Shown: in pieces, positions 27,912-37,135 of the stretch
Position numbering within the stretch: position 1 is the stretch's first letter
Layout: each line of letters starts with the position of its first letter
Source of the DNA: SG8-30 sp963710135
Lineage (GTDB): Bacteria > Pseudomonadota > Gammaproteobacteria > Steroidobacterales > Steroidobacteraceae
Reading direction: 5' to 3'
Assembly (NCBI GenBank): GCA_963710135.1
Contig: CAVPYY010000003.1
Coordinates: forward strand, 868,001 to 932,000
Length of the DNA: 64,000 nucleotides
The notes under the pieces: generated by a model
Database searches by the model: none
Told to the model about the DNA's origin: nothing
The model's input: only the letters and a program-made list of their open reading frames with translations
Made by a program: the position numbers and the translations under genes

Positions 27912-28830
27912 CGGGCTTGCCCGCCGCGCCGGTGACGGCGTGTCCGCCGAAGGCCTGGCGCATGCGCGCGAGCAGGCGGTTGCCGTAGTCGCCGCGGCCC
28001 TGGCTGGCAAAGCGCTCCATCAGCGCCAGCGTCATCACCGGTGTCGGCACGCCGAGCTCCACGGATTCGATGGCGGTCCACCGGCCCTCGCCGGAGTCGG
28101 CCACCACGGGCGCGATGTCATCGAGGCTCTGGTCGGCGGCGAGGAACTCGGCGGTGAGATCGAGGAGCCAGGAGCGGATCACCGTGCCGTGCCGCCACGC
28201 TTCCGCGATGGCCGCGACGTCGAGCTGGAGATCCGCCTTGGCCTGCATCAGTGCGAGGCCTTCCGCGTAGGCCTGCATCAACCCGTACTCGATGCCGTTG
28301 TGCACCATCTTGACGAAGTGGCCGGCGCCCGACGGTCCGCAGTGGATCCAGCCGTTCGCCGGGTCCGGGGCGAGGGCGCGGGCCAGCGGCTCGACCTCGG
28401 CAACCGCCGCCTTCTCGCCACCCAGCATCAGTCCGTAGCCGTTCTCGAGTCCCCAGACGCCACCCGACACGCCGGCGTCGACCAGCGCAATGCCGTCTGC
28501 CGCCAGCAGTGAAGCGCGGCGCTGGGAGTCGCGGTAGTTGGCGTTGGCGCCATCCACGACGACGTCGCCGTCGTCGAGGGCCGGGCGCAGCAGCCCGAGG
28601 GTGTCCTCCGTGGCGGCGCCGGCCGGCAGCATCAGCCACAGCACGCGCTTGCGCGGCAGCGCCGCGACCAGCGCAGCGAGACTGGTGACCGCCGTGACGC
28701 CGGGCTCGTCCGACAAGGCCTCGCGCGCCTCGGCGGAGCGGTCCCAGGCCACCACGCCCAGCCCGGCGCGGGCCAGACGGCGCGACATGTTGGCGCCCAT
28801 GCGTCCGAGTCCGATCATTCCTACGCGCAT
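27898..28830 (-). CDS. gnd: 6-Phosphogluconate dehydrogenase (decarboxylating), short form
   Basis: 310 aa, the short (about 300-aa, often NAD-preferring) class rather than the 470-aa Gnd. Rossmann motif MIGLGRMGANMSRRL, substrate loop DAGVSGGVWGLENGYGLMLGG and catalytic Lys/Asn in HFVKMVHNGIEYG are visible. It performs oxidative decarboxylation of 6-phosphogluconate to ribulose-5-phosphate, completing the pathway started by zwf and pgl, although transcribed against them with a 14-nt 3' overlap. Start ATG at 28830 follows AGGAGAT. Confidence 0.94.
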   Translation of the reverse strand: MRVGMIGLGRMGANMSRRLARAGLGVVAWDRSAEAREALSDEPGVTAVTSLAALVAALPRKRVLWLMLPAGAATEDTLGLLRPALDDGDVVVDGANANYRDSQRRASLLAADGIALVDAGVSGGVWGLENGYGLMLGGEKAAVAEVEPLARALAPDPANGWIHCGPSGAGHFVKMVHNGIEYGLMQAYAEGLALMQAKADLQLDVAAIAEAWRHGTVIRSWLLDLTAEFLAADQSLDDIAPVVADSGEGRWTAIESVELGVPTPVMTLALMERFASQGRGDYGNRLLARMRQAFGGHAVTGAAGKPATPG

Positions 28831-28970
28831 TCCGGGATCTCCTTCGATGGGCCGTCAGCCTGGCCGACTAGCCTATCGTATTCAGTGCGAAGCGCGGCCG
28901 AGGGCGGCGCGCGACCGGCGCGCTCGCATTGCGTATGGCCATCCGGTGCGCGGACGGTCTAGGCTTCAGC

Positions 28971-29882
28971 ATGTCCCCGTGGATGGGTTTCGCGATCGCA
29001 GGCCTCATCGGCGCGCTGGGCGGTCTCCTGCTGGCGCGACTCGCGCTCGGACATCGCGCCAGGACGCATGACGCAGTGTGGCAGGGGCGCCTGTCGCAGG
29101 CCGAGGAGAAGATCCGCGCCCGCTCGGCGCGCATCCAGCAGCTCGAGACGCTGTGCGCCGAGTCGCGCCAGCGGATCGAACTGAAGGAGGCGGAACTCGG
29201 CCGGCGGCGTGCCGAGGGCGAGGCGACCGAGGCGGAGTTGGCGCGCCTGCGCGGTACCCTGGCCGACACCCAGGGCGCACTGTCCGACCTGCGGCGGGCC
29301 TTCGACCGGACGGTGGCGCAGCTCGCGGAAACCCGCCAGCACCTGCAGAACAGCTACAGCGCCGTCGAGCAGCTGCAGGCCCGGGCGGCGGCCGGTGAGT
29401 CGGCCACCGGCCAGTTTCGGGTCCGCATGCGCCAGCTCGACGAGATGAACCAGCGCCTGCAGCATCTCGACGGCGTCGTCGAGCAGCTCTCCGCGCAGGC
29501 GGCGCTGGTGCCGCTGCGCGAGCGGCGCATCCGCGAACTCGAAGCGGAGATTGCGCGCGCGCGATGCACGCATCGAGGGACTGCAAACGAGAGCTCGCGG
29601 CCGCGAGCCCGTGTACGGCGGTGGCCGGCGCCAACGGCGACGACCTCAAGCAGATCCGCGGCATCGGTCCCGCGCTCGAGCGCCTGCTGCATGCCGAGGG
29701 CGTGCATTCGCTTCAGCCAGATTGCCGCCTGGACCGACGCGGACATCGAAGCTTTCGAACAGCGACTGCCGCGCTTTGCAGGTCGCATCCGTCGCGATGC
29801 CTGGATCGACGGGGCCGCCCGGTGCCATCGCGACAAGTACGGCGTGCCACCCGTCCAGGACACGGCCCCCGCCAAGGACTGA
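28971..29882 (+). pseudogene. Membrane-anchored coiled-coil protein with C-terminal helix-hairpin-helix domain, three frameshifts
   Basis: N-terminal membrane helix (MSPWMGFAIAGLIGALGGLL), then a coiled coil of about 180 residues (Leu/Glu/Arg heptads), then a helix-hairpin-helix domain of the COG3743 type (DDLKQIRGIGPALERLLHAEG ... AWTDADIEAFEQRLPRFAGRI). Joining these parts needs one base removed near 29565-29575, one near 29590 and one near 29705-29712. The domain order resembles proteobacterial proteins annotated as predicted flap-endonuclease-like; DNA binding is inference. Start at 28971 chosen because it begins the helix; an in-frame ATG at 28935 is an alternative. Confidence 0.7.
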
Positions 29883-30003
29883 ATCGCCACGCCACTCGGA
29901 CGGCGATCACGCGGGTGGTAACTGCGTACGAGCCGCGGCAGGCGAGCGCGTATCGTGACCCTGTGAATGCGAATAATTATCAATTGGGTCCAGGACAAGT
30001 CCT

Positions 30004-30381
30004 GTGACCCCGCTGGGCCTTGCGCCAGGACACTGCCGTGAAGCGGTCGACCGCTATCGCGACCGTGTCGCCGATCTCGCCAGGTCGGTTGCCGCCACCG
30101 CGCCCGCCGGTGGCCGCCCGGCCGCAAGCCGGTTGCTGCTCGACGAGTTCGCGGACCGGATCGAGGTGGACACCCTGTCGCGCAGCGGCCCGGGCGCGGC
30201 CCGCATGACGCGCGTCGAAGCCGAGGTGTTCGTTCCGGTGGTGGTGCAACTCCGCGAGCATCTCCGCTCGCTGTCACGGATCCCGCCGGGTCCCGGCTGG
30301 TCCCCGGTGCTGGGCGAGATGGATGCGGCTCTCGCCAGCGCGAACCTGGCGCTGGCCAGTTGGCAAGCGCGCATCACCTGA
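30004..30381 (+). CDS. Hypothetical protein
   Basis: 125 aa from GTG 30004, mostly helical (EAVDRYRDRVADLARS, VEAEVFVPVVVQLREHLRSL). No signal peptide or family motif. It follows an AT-rich patch (AATAATTATCAATT, 29973-29986) that is conspicuous in this GC-rich sequence and may be its promoter. Codon usage is like the neighbours. Confidence 0.5.
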   Translation: MTPLGLAPGHCREAVDRYRDRVADLARSVAATAPAGGRPAASRLLLDEFADRIEVDTLSRSGPGAARMTRVEAEVFVPVVVQLREHLRSLSRIPPGPGWSPVLGEMDAALASANLALASWQARIT

Positions 30382-30518
30382 GTCTGCGCGCGGCCCATTC
30401 CAGACACGCTACCGGCCGGCCGGCGCCATCGGAATACGCAATTTGCCCGACCGCTCCGGCGCCCGTCGTCGCGTACCCTCGGGCATGAAAGCGTTTCGCT
30501 CGAGGGGAGGGCAGACCG

Positions 30519-30782
30519 ATGCATGACGAACTCACCACGTTGCCCGGCGTGGGGCCGAGCATAGCCGCCGACCTGCGGCACCTGGGCATCCACTCCGTGC
30601 AGGAACTCAGGGCCGCGGATCCGGAGCGGTTGTTCGAGCGGCTGAAGGACCTGACCGGCCACGAACAGGATCCGTGCGTGCTCTACACGTTTCGCTGTGC
30701 CGTGTATGCGGCGCGCACGCCCGAGCCCGACGCCGACCTGCTCAAGTGGTGGAACTGGAAGGAGCGCCGGCTGACGGACTGA
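30519..30782 (+). CDS. Helix-hairpin-helix protein of the Cdd1 (pathogenicity locus) family
   Basis: 87 aa. HHH motif LPGVGPSIAADLRHLGIHS at residues 8-26 then AADPERLFERLKDLTGHEQDPC and LKWWNWKERR, matching the short Cdd1 family. Possible DNA binding; role unknown. AGGGGAGGG precedes the ATG. Confidence 0.82.
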   Translation: MHDELTTLPGVGPSIAADLRHLGIHSVQELRAADPERLFERLKDLTGHEQDPCVLYTFRCAVYAARTPEPDADLLKWWNWKERRLTD

Positions 30783-30824
30783 AGCCGTGCCGCTCTGCCG
30801 CGAGGGCGTGGCGCAGCTACGGTC

Positions 30825-31493
30825 TCAGAACGGCTTGGTGACGCCGAGGAAGGCCACCGTGCCGATGCCGATCCAGTAGACGTACGCCAGCCGTCGCGCC
30901 ACGGCGATCTCGGAATTGAGCCGGGCCTCCAGCACGTCCCGGGGCCCGCCGGCGGCGAGTTCGCGGAAGATCGTGACCCAGTGGCGCATCGTGAAACGCA
31001 GGATCAGGCCGATGACCAGCAGGCCGGCGTAAATCAGGATCTTGGTCGAATACCAGCCAGCCAGATACGGACCGTCTCCCACCAGTGACATGATCGCGGT
31101 GATGGCCAGCAGCGGAATCACCACGTAACGGATGCGCTCGTCCCACTTCGTGAGCATCAGTCCGGTATCCGTATCGCGTTTGACGAAGGCCGCCCACGTC
31201 AGACCCAGCCAGCCGAAGGCCAACACCCACATGCCGACCAGCCACCAGCCGCCGAGCGGCTGGATGCCGAAGGTGTGGCCCATGTGCAGCCCGAGCGGCA
31301 GCAGCAGGATGATGCCGGTGCGGGCGAGGATGTCGATCCGGTAGGCGGTTTCCATGTGGCGGCGGCGCTCGTCGAGCGACAGCCGCGGATTGGTGATGTG
31401 GTAGGAGGTCTGGAAGACGCCCCACTCGCCGCCGAGCCAGTAGACCAGCGCGATGATGTGCGCCCACTTGAGGATCAGGTGGCTCGAGATCAT
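30825..31493 (-). CDS. Multi-pass membrane protein (DUF2269-like)
   Basis: 222 aa; start at ATG 31493 after GGAGGGATTGC. About five hydrophobic helices. Opens HLILKWAHIIALVYWLGGEW with a His in the first helix, and has MRHW further on. The overall plan (first helix HxxxxxYWLGxE, LSLDERRRHMExxxRIDI) is shared with the protein at 55406-56068, so the two are paralogues. It follows the MarR gene by 31 bp and is probably regulated by it. Function unknown. Confidence 0.75.
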   Translation of the reverse strand: MISSHLILKWAHIIALVYWLGGEWGVFQTSYHITNPRLSLDERRRHMETAYRIDILARTGIILLLPLGLHMGHTFGIQPLGGWWLVGMWVLAFGWLGLTWAAFVKRDTDTGLMLTKWDERIRYVVIPLLAITAIMSLVGDGPYLAGWYSTKILIYAGLLVIGLILRFTMRHWVTIFRELAAGGPRDVLEARLNSEIAVARRLAYVYWIGIGTVAFLGVTKPF

Positions 31494-31524
31494 TGCAATC
31501 CCTCCGACGGGTTCGGTTCGATCT

Positions 31525-32067
31525 TCACGCAGCAACCAATCGTCGTCCCAGGGGCGCCGAGCCAGCATGCCCGGCCGCGGGTTGCCCGGAGAGCGCCTGC
31601 TCACGCTCGGTCGCGCGGCCGACGCGGCGCACCAGGTCCGCAAGGCCCGCCTCGAGCTCGTCGAGCTTTGCACGGCTGAGCCCGCGCAGGCAACGCTGCA
31701 CCCAGGCGCGCTGGCGCTCCTGTAGCGCCGCGAGCGCTTCTCGGCCAGTGTCGGTCAGCGCGACCAGGCCGGCACGGGCGTGGTCGACGTTGGGCTCGAT
31801 GGCGACGATGCCCTCGGTGCGCAGATGGTCGACGGTGCGCTGCACGCTCTGGCGCTGCAGCTCCAGGCGGCGCGCGATCTGCGAGACCGTCAGCGGCCGT
31901 CGGACCACCACCCGCATGACCTGCCAGCGCGCACCGGTCAGGCCGAAGTCCCCGGACATGACATCCGCCGCGTTCAGCACCTGTCCGTGCAGCTGGAACA
32001 GCGCCAGCAGTACGTTCTGGAAGACATCGTCGGCGCTGGACGGCGCGGCAGGGTCCTGGAGCATCAT
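31525..32067 (-). CDS. MarR-family transcriptional regulator
   Basis: 180-aa winged-helix repressor: LTGARWQVMRVVVRRPLTVSQ, recognition region RRLELQRQSVQRTVDHL, wing DHARAGLVALTDTGREALAAL. C-terminal 30 residues are a variable tail. Two consecutive ATG codons (32067, 32064). A perfect CTGTCA/TGACAG palindrome 10 bp upstream is its likely operator, and the downstream membrane-protein gene likely shares its transcript. Confidence 0.9.
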   Translation of the reverse strand: MMLQDPAAPSSADDVFQNVLLALFQLHGQVLNAADVMSGDFGLTGARWQVMRVVVRRPLTVSQIARRLELQRQSVQRTVDHLRTEGIVAIEPNVDHARAGLVALTDTGREALAALQERQRAWVQRCLRGLSRAKLDELEAGLADLVRRVGRATEREQALSGQPAAGHAGSAPLGRRLVAA

Positions 32068-32076
32068 GATGTGATC

Positions 32077-32101
32077 CTGTCATAGTGACAGCAGGCTGTC
32101 A
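32077..32101. promoter_or_regulatory. Palindromic operator upstream of marR
   Basis: CTGTCA-TAG-TGACAG (32077-32091) is a perfect 15-bp dyad, with a third CTGTCA at 32096-32101. It sits 10 bp before the marR start, the usual position for MarR autoregulation. Confidence 0.6.
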
Positions 32102-32144
32102 AAAACGACGCAAGGGAAGGGGGGTGCCGGGCACGCGGCTACGG

Positions 32145-35100
32145 CTATTGGACGCGGACGCTAAAGCGCAGGCTGAAAGAGGGTTGGCTGGCGCCGGCCG
32201 CCGGAGCCAGGACGCCGCTGGGCGCGATTCGCAAGCCGGTCACCGCCGGGTCGAAGCCGGCCGCGTCGGGCGCGGGCACATAGCTGTACGGCGCGCCGCC
32301 CCCGGGCTGATTCGAGAAGCGCACGTCGGTTGCATAGTTGAACAGCAGTCCGCTTGGCGCGGCGCCGTCGATGAACTCGACCGGACTGGCGCCGCCCACG
32401 AACAGGGCGGTGTTCGCCGGGATGCCATCCGTGACCACCAGGCTGCTGGCGTCGACCGGCCCGGGGCCGGTGTTGGTCACGGTGATCGTGTAGCGCTGCA
32501 CACTTCCCGGAATGCGCCGCGGCAGCGTCGTGCCATTGAGGGGATCGGACAGCACCTCCGAGGTCTTCTGTACCCGAAGCGCCGGCTGCAGCGGTTGCAC
32601 GACGAAGCTGCCCACGCCGTCGTCCGACACCGTTCCCTCCGTGCCTTCGTCCGCCACCACCCGCGCGGTCCAGGGTCCGACCGCGGCGTTGGCCGGCAGC
32701 GTGAAGGCGTACTCGAAGGTCGCCGTCGCCGCGCCGGAGTCCGCCACGCGGGTCATCGCCTGGCCGTTGACCTGTATGACGCTGGCCGAGTCGGTGAGCG
32801 TCAGGCGCACGGCGCTGATGTCGAAGCTGCCGAACGGATCGCTCACGACACTGCGCACGTAGACGGTCTGCCCGGGCGAGAACGGCGCCCCCGCCGTGCC
32901 GCCCGGGTAGACGGCCGAGTAGGCGAGCACGCTGTCGACGTTGATCACGGTGGTGCTGTCGAGCACGACCTGCGAATAGGCGTTGGGGCCGACGCCCTGC
33001 GGGTGCACCAGGAGCACGCGATTGGCGTTTGGCGACAAATTCTCGATGGTCAGGACAAACACCGAGCCCTGTGGAAACACCGTAGTCGCCGCATTGTTGA
33101 CGACGAACGTGAATAGCGAAGGCGTGCCGCTGCTGGGCGGACTGATGGTCTGCTGGGCCGAGCCAATGACGCCCGTGACGGAATTGCTGAGCGTCACGCG
33201 CACGATGCGCTGGTTGTTGCCGCCCGAGCGTCGCAGCCAGAGCGGTATCGATATGTTGCCCGCCGGGACAGCGAATGGCAGTTGCAGCGGCGGGCTCAGG
33301 GTCCAGGTTGCCGTGGTACCGCCGCCGAGGGTCTCGCTGCCCTCGCCCGAGCCGGCCGGCACTCGCGACAGCTGCAGCGCCGGAGTGCGCCTGAGGTACA
33401 GCGGCTTCGCGCCACTCGCCGGGATCTGGGACGGGGAGACGATGACTTGTGGCGCCGCAGGCGTTGCGCCGGGACCATTCGGGTTCTGCACCGTGGCGGT
33501 ATTGTCGATCGGCGTGCCCGGAGACGCCGTGCCCGGCACCTGCACATCGAAAGCGATGGTCGCGGTTCCGCTGGCCGGTACGCTGATCCCGCGGATATCG
33601 AGGAAACCCACGCCATTGCCGCCGGTGCCGGCACCGGTCGAGAAATTGCTGGCACCCGCTGGAATGCTGACCACGGCAAAGCCCGTGGTGTTGGCGGGTG
33701 CATCGTCGGTGACCTGCACGTTGGTCGCGGCGAGCCCGGCGGACTCGGTCAGCGTGATCGTGTAGCGCAGCGTATCGCCCGGATTGGCTTCGCCGCCGTT
33801 CAGGTCAGTCACCGTCTTGGTCGAAGTCGACAGGTTGGGGAAGACTATCACCGTGGGGTCGGTGGCGACGTCGTTGGCCGGGTTGTTGTCGACGCTGGCG
33901 CTCGAGACCCGCGCCGTGTTGGTCACCAGCGCCGGCGCGCTGCCGGCCACCGCCACGGTCAGGGTGAGGTCCGGCAGCGACGCGCCGGAGTTGAGCGGCG
34001 GCGGATGCGTGCAGGTGACCACCTGCGCCGCCGCGGCGCAGGTCCAGCCCGTGCCCGCGCCCGAGACAAAGCTCAGGCCCGCCGGCAGCGTGTCGGTCAC
34101 GGTGACGACATTGTCCTCGCGCTGCAGCCCGGCGGCGTTCGAGACGCGCAGCGTGTAGCTGCCGTTGCTGCCCGCGACGAAGTTGCCCACGTGCGTCTTG
34201 GTAATGCCAAGGTCGACCACCGGTTCGCTGGTGGCACTCACGACCTGGGCGGTCAGCAGCACCAGGTCGCCGCCCGCCGAGAACACAGTGGTGGCCGAAG
34301 TCTGGCCCGGCAGCAACAGCGAGGACACGTCGAAGGTATCGACGTCCACGCCCCAGCTGTTGCTGACCCCGAGCGAGTTGATGGTGCCGTCGTAGGGCTG
34401 AATGACGGGATCGCTGTTCGGGACGTTGATGCCGTCGTCGAGCAGCGTGCCGTTGAAGCGCAGCGACTCGCTGAAGCCATTGAGCGGCGTCGAGTTCTGC
34501 GGGTCGCCCTCCCAGGCGACGATGGCGATGCGACCGTCGATGTTGCTGGCGGGAATACGGAAGCCGTCCGGGTTGAGCGTCACCGAGCTGCCGCGGAACC
34601 ACTGCAGGCCATCGAACACGTTGATGGCGCGCAGCCTTTCCGCGGGCGAACCGTAGATGACGATCAAGCTCCAGCCGGCCACCACGGCGCTCGAGCCGCA
34701 GTGGGGATTGCCGGTGGCCACGGTGAGTCCGCCGAAAGTGAAGACGCCGTTGCCGGTCACCCGCGAGGTCACGTCGGCGAAGCCGCCGAAGTAGGGAAAG
34801 TCCGTTCCGCTCAGGGAGAAGGTCGCCTGGAAGGTGCGCCCGGCGTTCACGGCCGTCCCGTTCAGCGTCACGGTGGAGTCGACGGTGCCGCCCGAGCCGC
34901 CCCAGTACAGGTAAGCCGCCAGGATGTTCGACCCGGCCGGAATCCCGCTGAGCGCCTGGCTGCTGGTGTTGCCTACCAGGCACGAATTGCCGTCGTTCGA
35001 CTGCGTGCGCAGCGACCCGCCGGTCGCCACGAAGTTGATGTTGCCGGTGAAGCGCGCGTAGCGGGAAATGGGCACCTGCTGGGCTTCGGCAACGGCCGGC

Positions 35101-35147
35101 CCGAGCAGGATGAGCAGTATCGACAGGCACTTCAGCCAACGCGTCAT
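32145..35147 (-). CDS. Large secreted DUF11-repeat surface protein
   Basis: 1000 aa from ATG 35147; signal peptide to about residue 22 (...AVAEAQQ). The N-terminal 330 residues (AAYLYWGGSGGTVDSTV, DGLQWFRGSS, VDVDTFDVSSLLLPGQTSA) resemble a DUF3344-like head. DUF11 (conserved repeat, TIGR01451) domains follow at about 350-460 and 465-590 (TKTHVGNFVAGSNGSYTLRVSN; TKTVTDLNGGEANPGDTLRYTI). The C-terminal DUF11-like domain (SEVLSDPLNGTTLPRRIPGSV... IPANTALFVGG... FSLRFSVRVQ) is homologous by eye to the C-termini of the plus-strand proteins at 35522 and 37136. No membrane anchor; divergent from those genes. Two long opposite-strand open frames here are shadows. Confidence 0.82.
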   Translation of the reverse strand: MTRWLKCLSILLILLGPAVAEAQQVPISRYARFTGNINFVATGGSLRTQSNDGNSCLVGNTSSQALSGIPAGSNILAAYLYWGGSGGTVDSTVTLNGTAVNAGRTFQATFSLSGTDFPYFGGFADVTSRVTGNGVFTFGGLTVATGNPHCGSSAVVAGWSLIVIYGSPAERLRAINVFDGLQWFRGSSVTLNPDGFRIPASNIDGRIAIVAWEGDPQNSTPLNGFSESLRFNGTLLDDGINVPNSDPVIQPYDGTINSLGVSNSWGVDVDTFDVSSLLLPGQTSATTVFSAGGDLVLLTAQVVSATSEPVVDLGITKTHVGNFVAGSNGSYTLRVSNAAGLQREDNVVTVTDTLPAGLSFVSGAGTGWTCAAAAQVVTCTHPPPLNSGASLPDLTLTVAVAGSAPALVTNTARVSSASVDNNPANDVATDPTVIVFPNLSTSTKTVTDLNGGEANPGDTLRYTITLTESAGLAATNVQVTDDAPANTTGFAVVSIPAGASNFSTGAGTGGNGVGFLDIRGISVPASGTATIAFDVQVPGTASPGTPIDNTATVQNPNGPGATPAAPQVIVSPSQIPASGAKPLYLRRTPALQLSRVPAGSGEGSETLGGGTTATWTLSPPLQLPFAVPAGNISIPLWLRRSGGNNQRIVRVTLSNSVTGVIGSAQQTISPPSSGTPSLFTFVVNNAATTVFPQGSVFVLTIENLSPNANRVLLVHPQGVGPNAYSQVVLDSTTVINVDSVLAYSAVYPGGTAGAPFSPGQTVYVRSVVSDPFGSFDISAVRLTLTDSASVIQVNGQAMTRVADSGAATATFEYAFTLPANAAVGPWTARVVADEGTEGTVSDDGVGSFVVQPLQPALRVQKTSEVLSDPLNGTTLPRRIPGSVQRYTITVTNTGPGPVDASSLVVTDGIPANTALFVGGASPVEFIDGAAPSGLLFNYATDVRFSNQPGGGAPYSYVPAPDAAGFDPAVTGLRIAPSGVLAPAAGASQPSFSLRFSVRVQ

Positions 35148-35521
35148 CGCGCAATTCCGCGGCCCGCAGGCCGTGCATGACATAAGAGCCGGCAGGATAG
35201 GTTGCGACACCGGCCAGGCGACAGGCCCGAATTCACACTCCTGCAAGGCCGCGCCGCTGGTCTGCGACTGCCCAGTTGCCAGGATCGCCTTGAATTTCAT
35301 CGGCTTCGCTCATCGCCACGTGACGCAGTCTACACTTCGCCGGTGCTAAAGCCGGTCCCTAGCGGGACGCCTTCGGCAGTTGCCGTCGAAACTTGAGGCT
35401 CTCGCGAGCGAATCCCGACACCGTTCACGAAAACATTCCGGCATTTAACAAAGAATCTGCGCCCGACGGGGTGTGCGCGTTTGGCGCGGCCCGATGGCGA
35501 CTCATGAAACTGGAGACTGCG
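35148..35521. other. Divergent control region with stacked small hairpins
   Basis: 374 bp between the two DUF11 transcription units. A run of adjoining hairpins lies at 35340-35377: CCGG-N8-CCGG, GTCCC-TAGC-GGGAC, GCC-TTC-GGC. The region 35430-35458 (AAAACATTCCGGCATTTAACAAAGAATC) is AT-rich and the best candidate promoter for the plus-strand genes. I recognise no known riboswitch. Confidence 0.4.
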
Positions 35522-36509
35522 ATGAAACTGCGTTCCCTGTTGTCCCTGGCCTGCGTCGCGGGCTTCGCGGCTGTGCCGCAGCTGGCCCAGGCGGTCGGTA
35601 CGGTAGCCGGCACGGCCATCGACAATACCGCCTCGGTCAGCTTCGACATCGGCGGTTCGACCGTCACCACCAACTCGAACACGGTCACCGTCACCGTCGC
35701 CGAAGTGCTCGATGTGAACGTCACGCTGCAGAGCCCGACGGTCACCGTGGCACCGGGCGCCACGCAGCAGGAGCTGGTGTTCCGGGTCACCAACACCGGC
35801 AACGGACCCGAGGTCTTCAGCCTGCTGGCCGACAGCGCGCTTGGCGGTGACGACTTCAACCCCGATCCGGCGACGCCATTCATCTACTTCGACACCGACG
35901 GCAGCGGCGACCTGTCCCCGGGCGACACGGTCTATGCGCCGGGCAGCAACGATCCGGCGCTGGCGCCGGACGAGAGCATCACCGTGCTGGTGGTCAACGA
36001 CATCGCCGGCACCGTGGTCAACGGCCAGCGCGGCCTGAGCCAGCTCACCGCCACCAGCCAGACCGGCACCGGTGCCCCGGGCACCGTCTTCGCGGGACAG
36101 GGCGAAGGCGGCACGGATGCGGTGGTCGGCACCACCGGCGGCGATGGCCTCGCCGTCGGCGAATACGTCGTCTCGGACATCTCGCTGGCCGCGGTCAAGT
36201 CGCAGACCGTGCTCGATCCGTTCGGCGGCAGCCAGCGCCATACCGGGCGCGCGCATCACCTATGAAGTGGTGATCACCGCCACCGGCAGCGGCACGGCCA
36301 CGGCGGCCGCGTTCGCCGACCTGATTCCGGCCAACACCACCTATGTGCCGAACAGCCTGGTGCTGAACGGCTCGCCGCTGACCGACGCCGCCGACGCGGA
36401 CGCCGGCCAGTACGCCACGACGCCGGCGCCGTCGGTGAGCGTGGCGCTTGGCGACCTGACCCAGGCCGCCGGCCCGCAGACGGTCGGTTTCGCCGTCACC
36501 ATCAATTGA
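35522..36509 (+). pseudogene. Secreted DUF11-type protein, one frameshift near 36236
   Basis: About 328 aa when one base is removed near 36236. GGAG precedes ATG 35522; signal peptide 1-22 (...PQLAQA). The mature N-terminus reads VGTVAGTAIDNTASVSFDIGG, the motif shared with the proteins at 37136 and 38427. A middle DUF11-like domain (LVFRVTNTGNGPEVFSL) carries DTDGSGDLSPGD, a possible Ca2+ loop. The C-terminal domain (VLDPFGGSQ / IPGARITYEVVITATGSG ... IPANTTYVPNS ... VGFAVTIN) matches 37136 and the end of the minus-strand 1000-aa protein. The break falls exactly at the start of this domain. Confidence 0.75.
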
Positions 36510-36534
36510 GATCCATGAAGGGAAGGAGCGAGTC

Positions 36535-37020
36535 ATGAAGTCGATTTACGGAGTTGTTGCGGGCGGCCTGCTGCTGTGCGCGCCACTGGGCGCCGCCCTG
36601 GCGGAGGGCTGCATCGAGCTCAAGACGACCGCCCAGGTCGAGGAGCGCTATGTCGACCAGCAGGGTAACGAGGCTACGCGGCTCGTCGCCGCCGCCAAGG
36701 TCGTCCCGGGCACGGAAGTGGTCTGGATCGTGTCGGCGCGCAATGTCTGTTCGCAGGCGGCGGATGCGCTGTCCATCGACAGCCCGGTGCCGGAGCACAT
36801 GGTCTACGTGGCCGACTCGGCGCGCGGCAGCCGCGTGCAGGTCAGCTACTCGATCGACGGCCAGCGGTTCGCCAGCTCGGCCGAGCTCCTCGTGCGTGAC
36901 GAGGACGGCCAGGAGCGGCTTGCCCGCGCCGACGAGTACCGCGCCATCCGCTTCGCCATGACCGGTCCGCTGGCGGGCGGCGAGACGGTCGCGGCCGAAT
37001 ACCGCGCGCTGGTCGAATGA
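36535..37020 (+). CDS. Secreted DUF11-associated small protein
   Basis: 161 aa; signal peptide 1-23 (...AALAEG). Contains two Cys (EGCIELK, RNVCSQAAD) likely disulfide-bonded, and a single beta-sandwich: VVPGTEVVWIVSARNVC, ADALSIDSPVPEHMVYVADSA, which follows the DUF11 strand pattern (interaction then 'dxvPxxxxyv'). Excellent ribosome site (GGAAGGAG). Sits between two DUF11 genes in the same direction, so part of the same operon. Confidence 0.72.
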   Translation: MKSIYGVVAGGLLLCAPLGAALAEGCIELKTTAQVEERYVDQQGNEATRLVAAAKVVPGTEVVWIVSARNVCSQAADALSIDSPVPEHMVYVADSARGSRVQVSYSIDGQRFASSAELLVRDEDGQERLARADEYRAIRFAMTGPLAGGETVAAEYRALVE

Positions 37021-37135
37021 GCGGCGCGCTACTGACTTCCGTCGAGGAAGACCGGCGGCGGCGGGCAAGGGCCGCCGGCGGTGACATTGAAACTTGCCTT
37101 GTCCATTCCCCCTCTCGTTCAGAAGGAGTTTCGTG

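Noticed and set aside
33282..35180. Plus-strand 630-codon open frame opposite the 1000-aa DUF11 gene
   Set aside because: Arg/Gly/Ala-rich translation without motifs; the minus frame is clearly the real gene.
35300..35470. c-di-GMP (GEMM) riboswitch in the DUF11 leader
   Set aside because: Some strings (CTAAAGCC, TAGCGGGAC) look similar, but the conserved GGACGCAAAGCC order and tetraloop receptor are absent.
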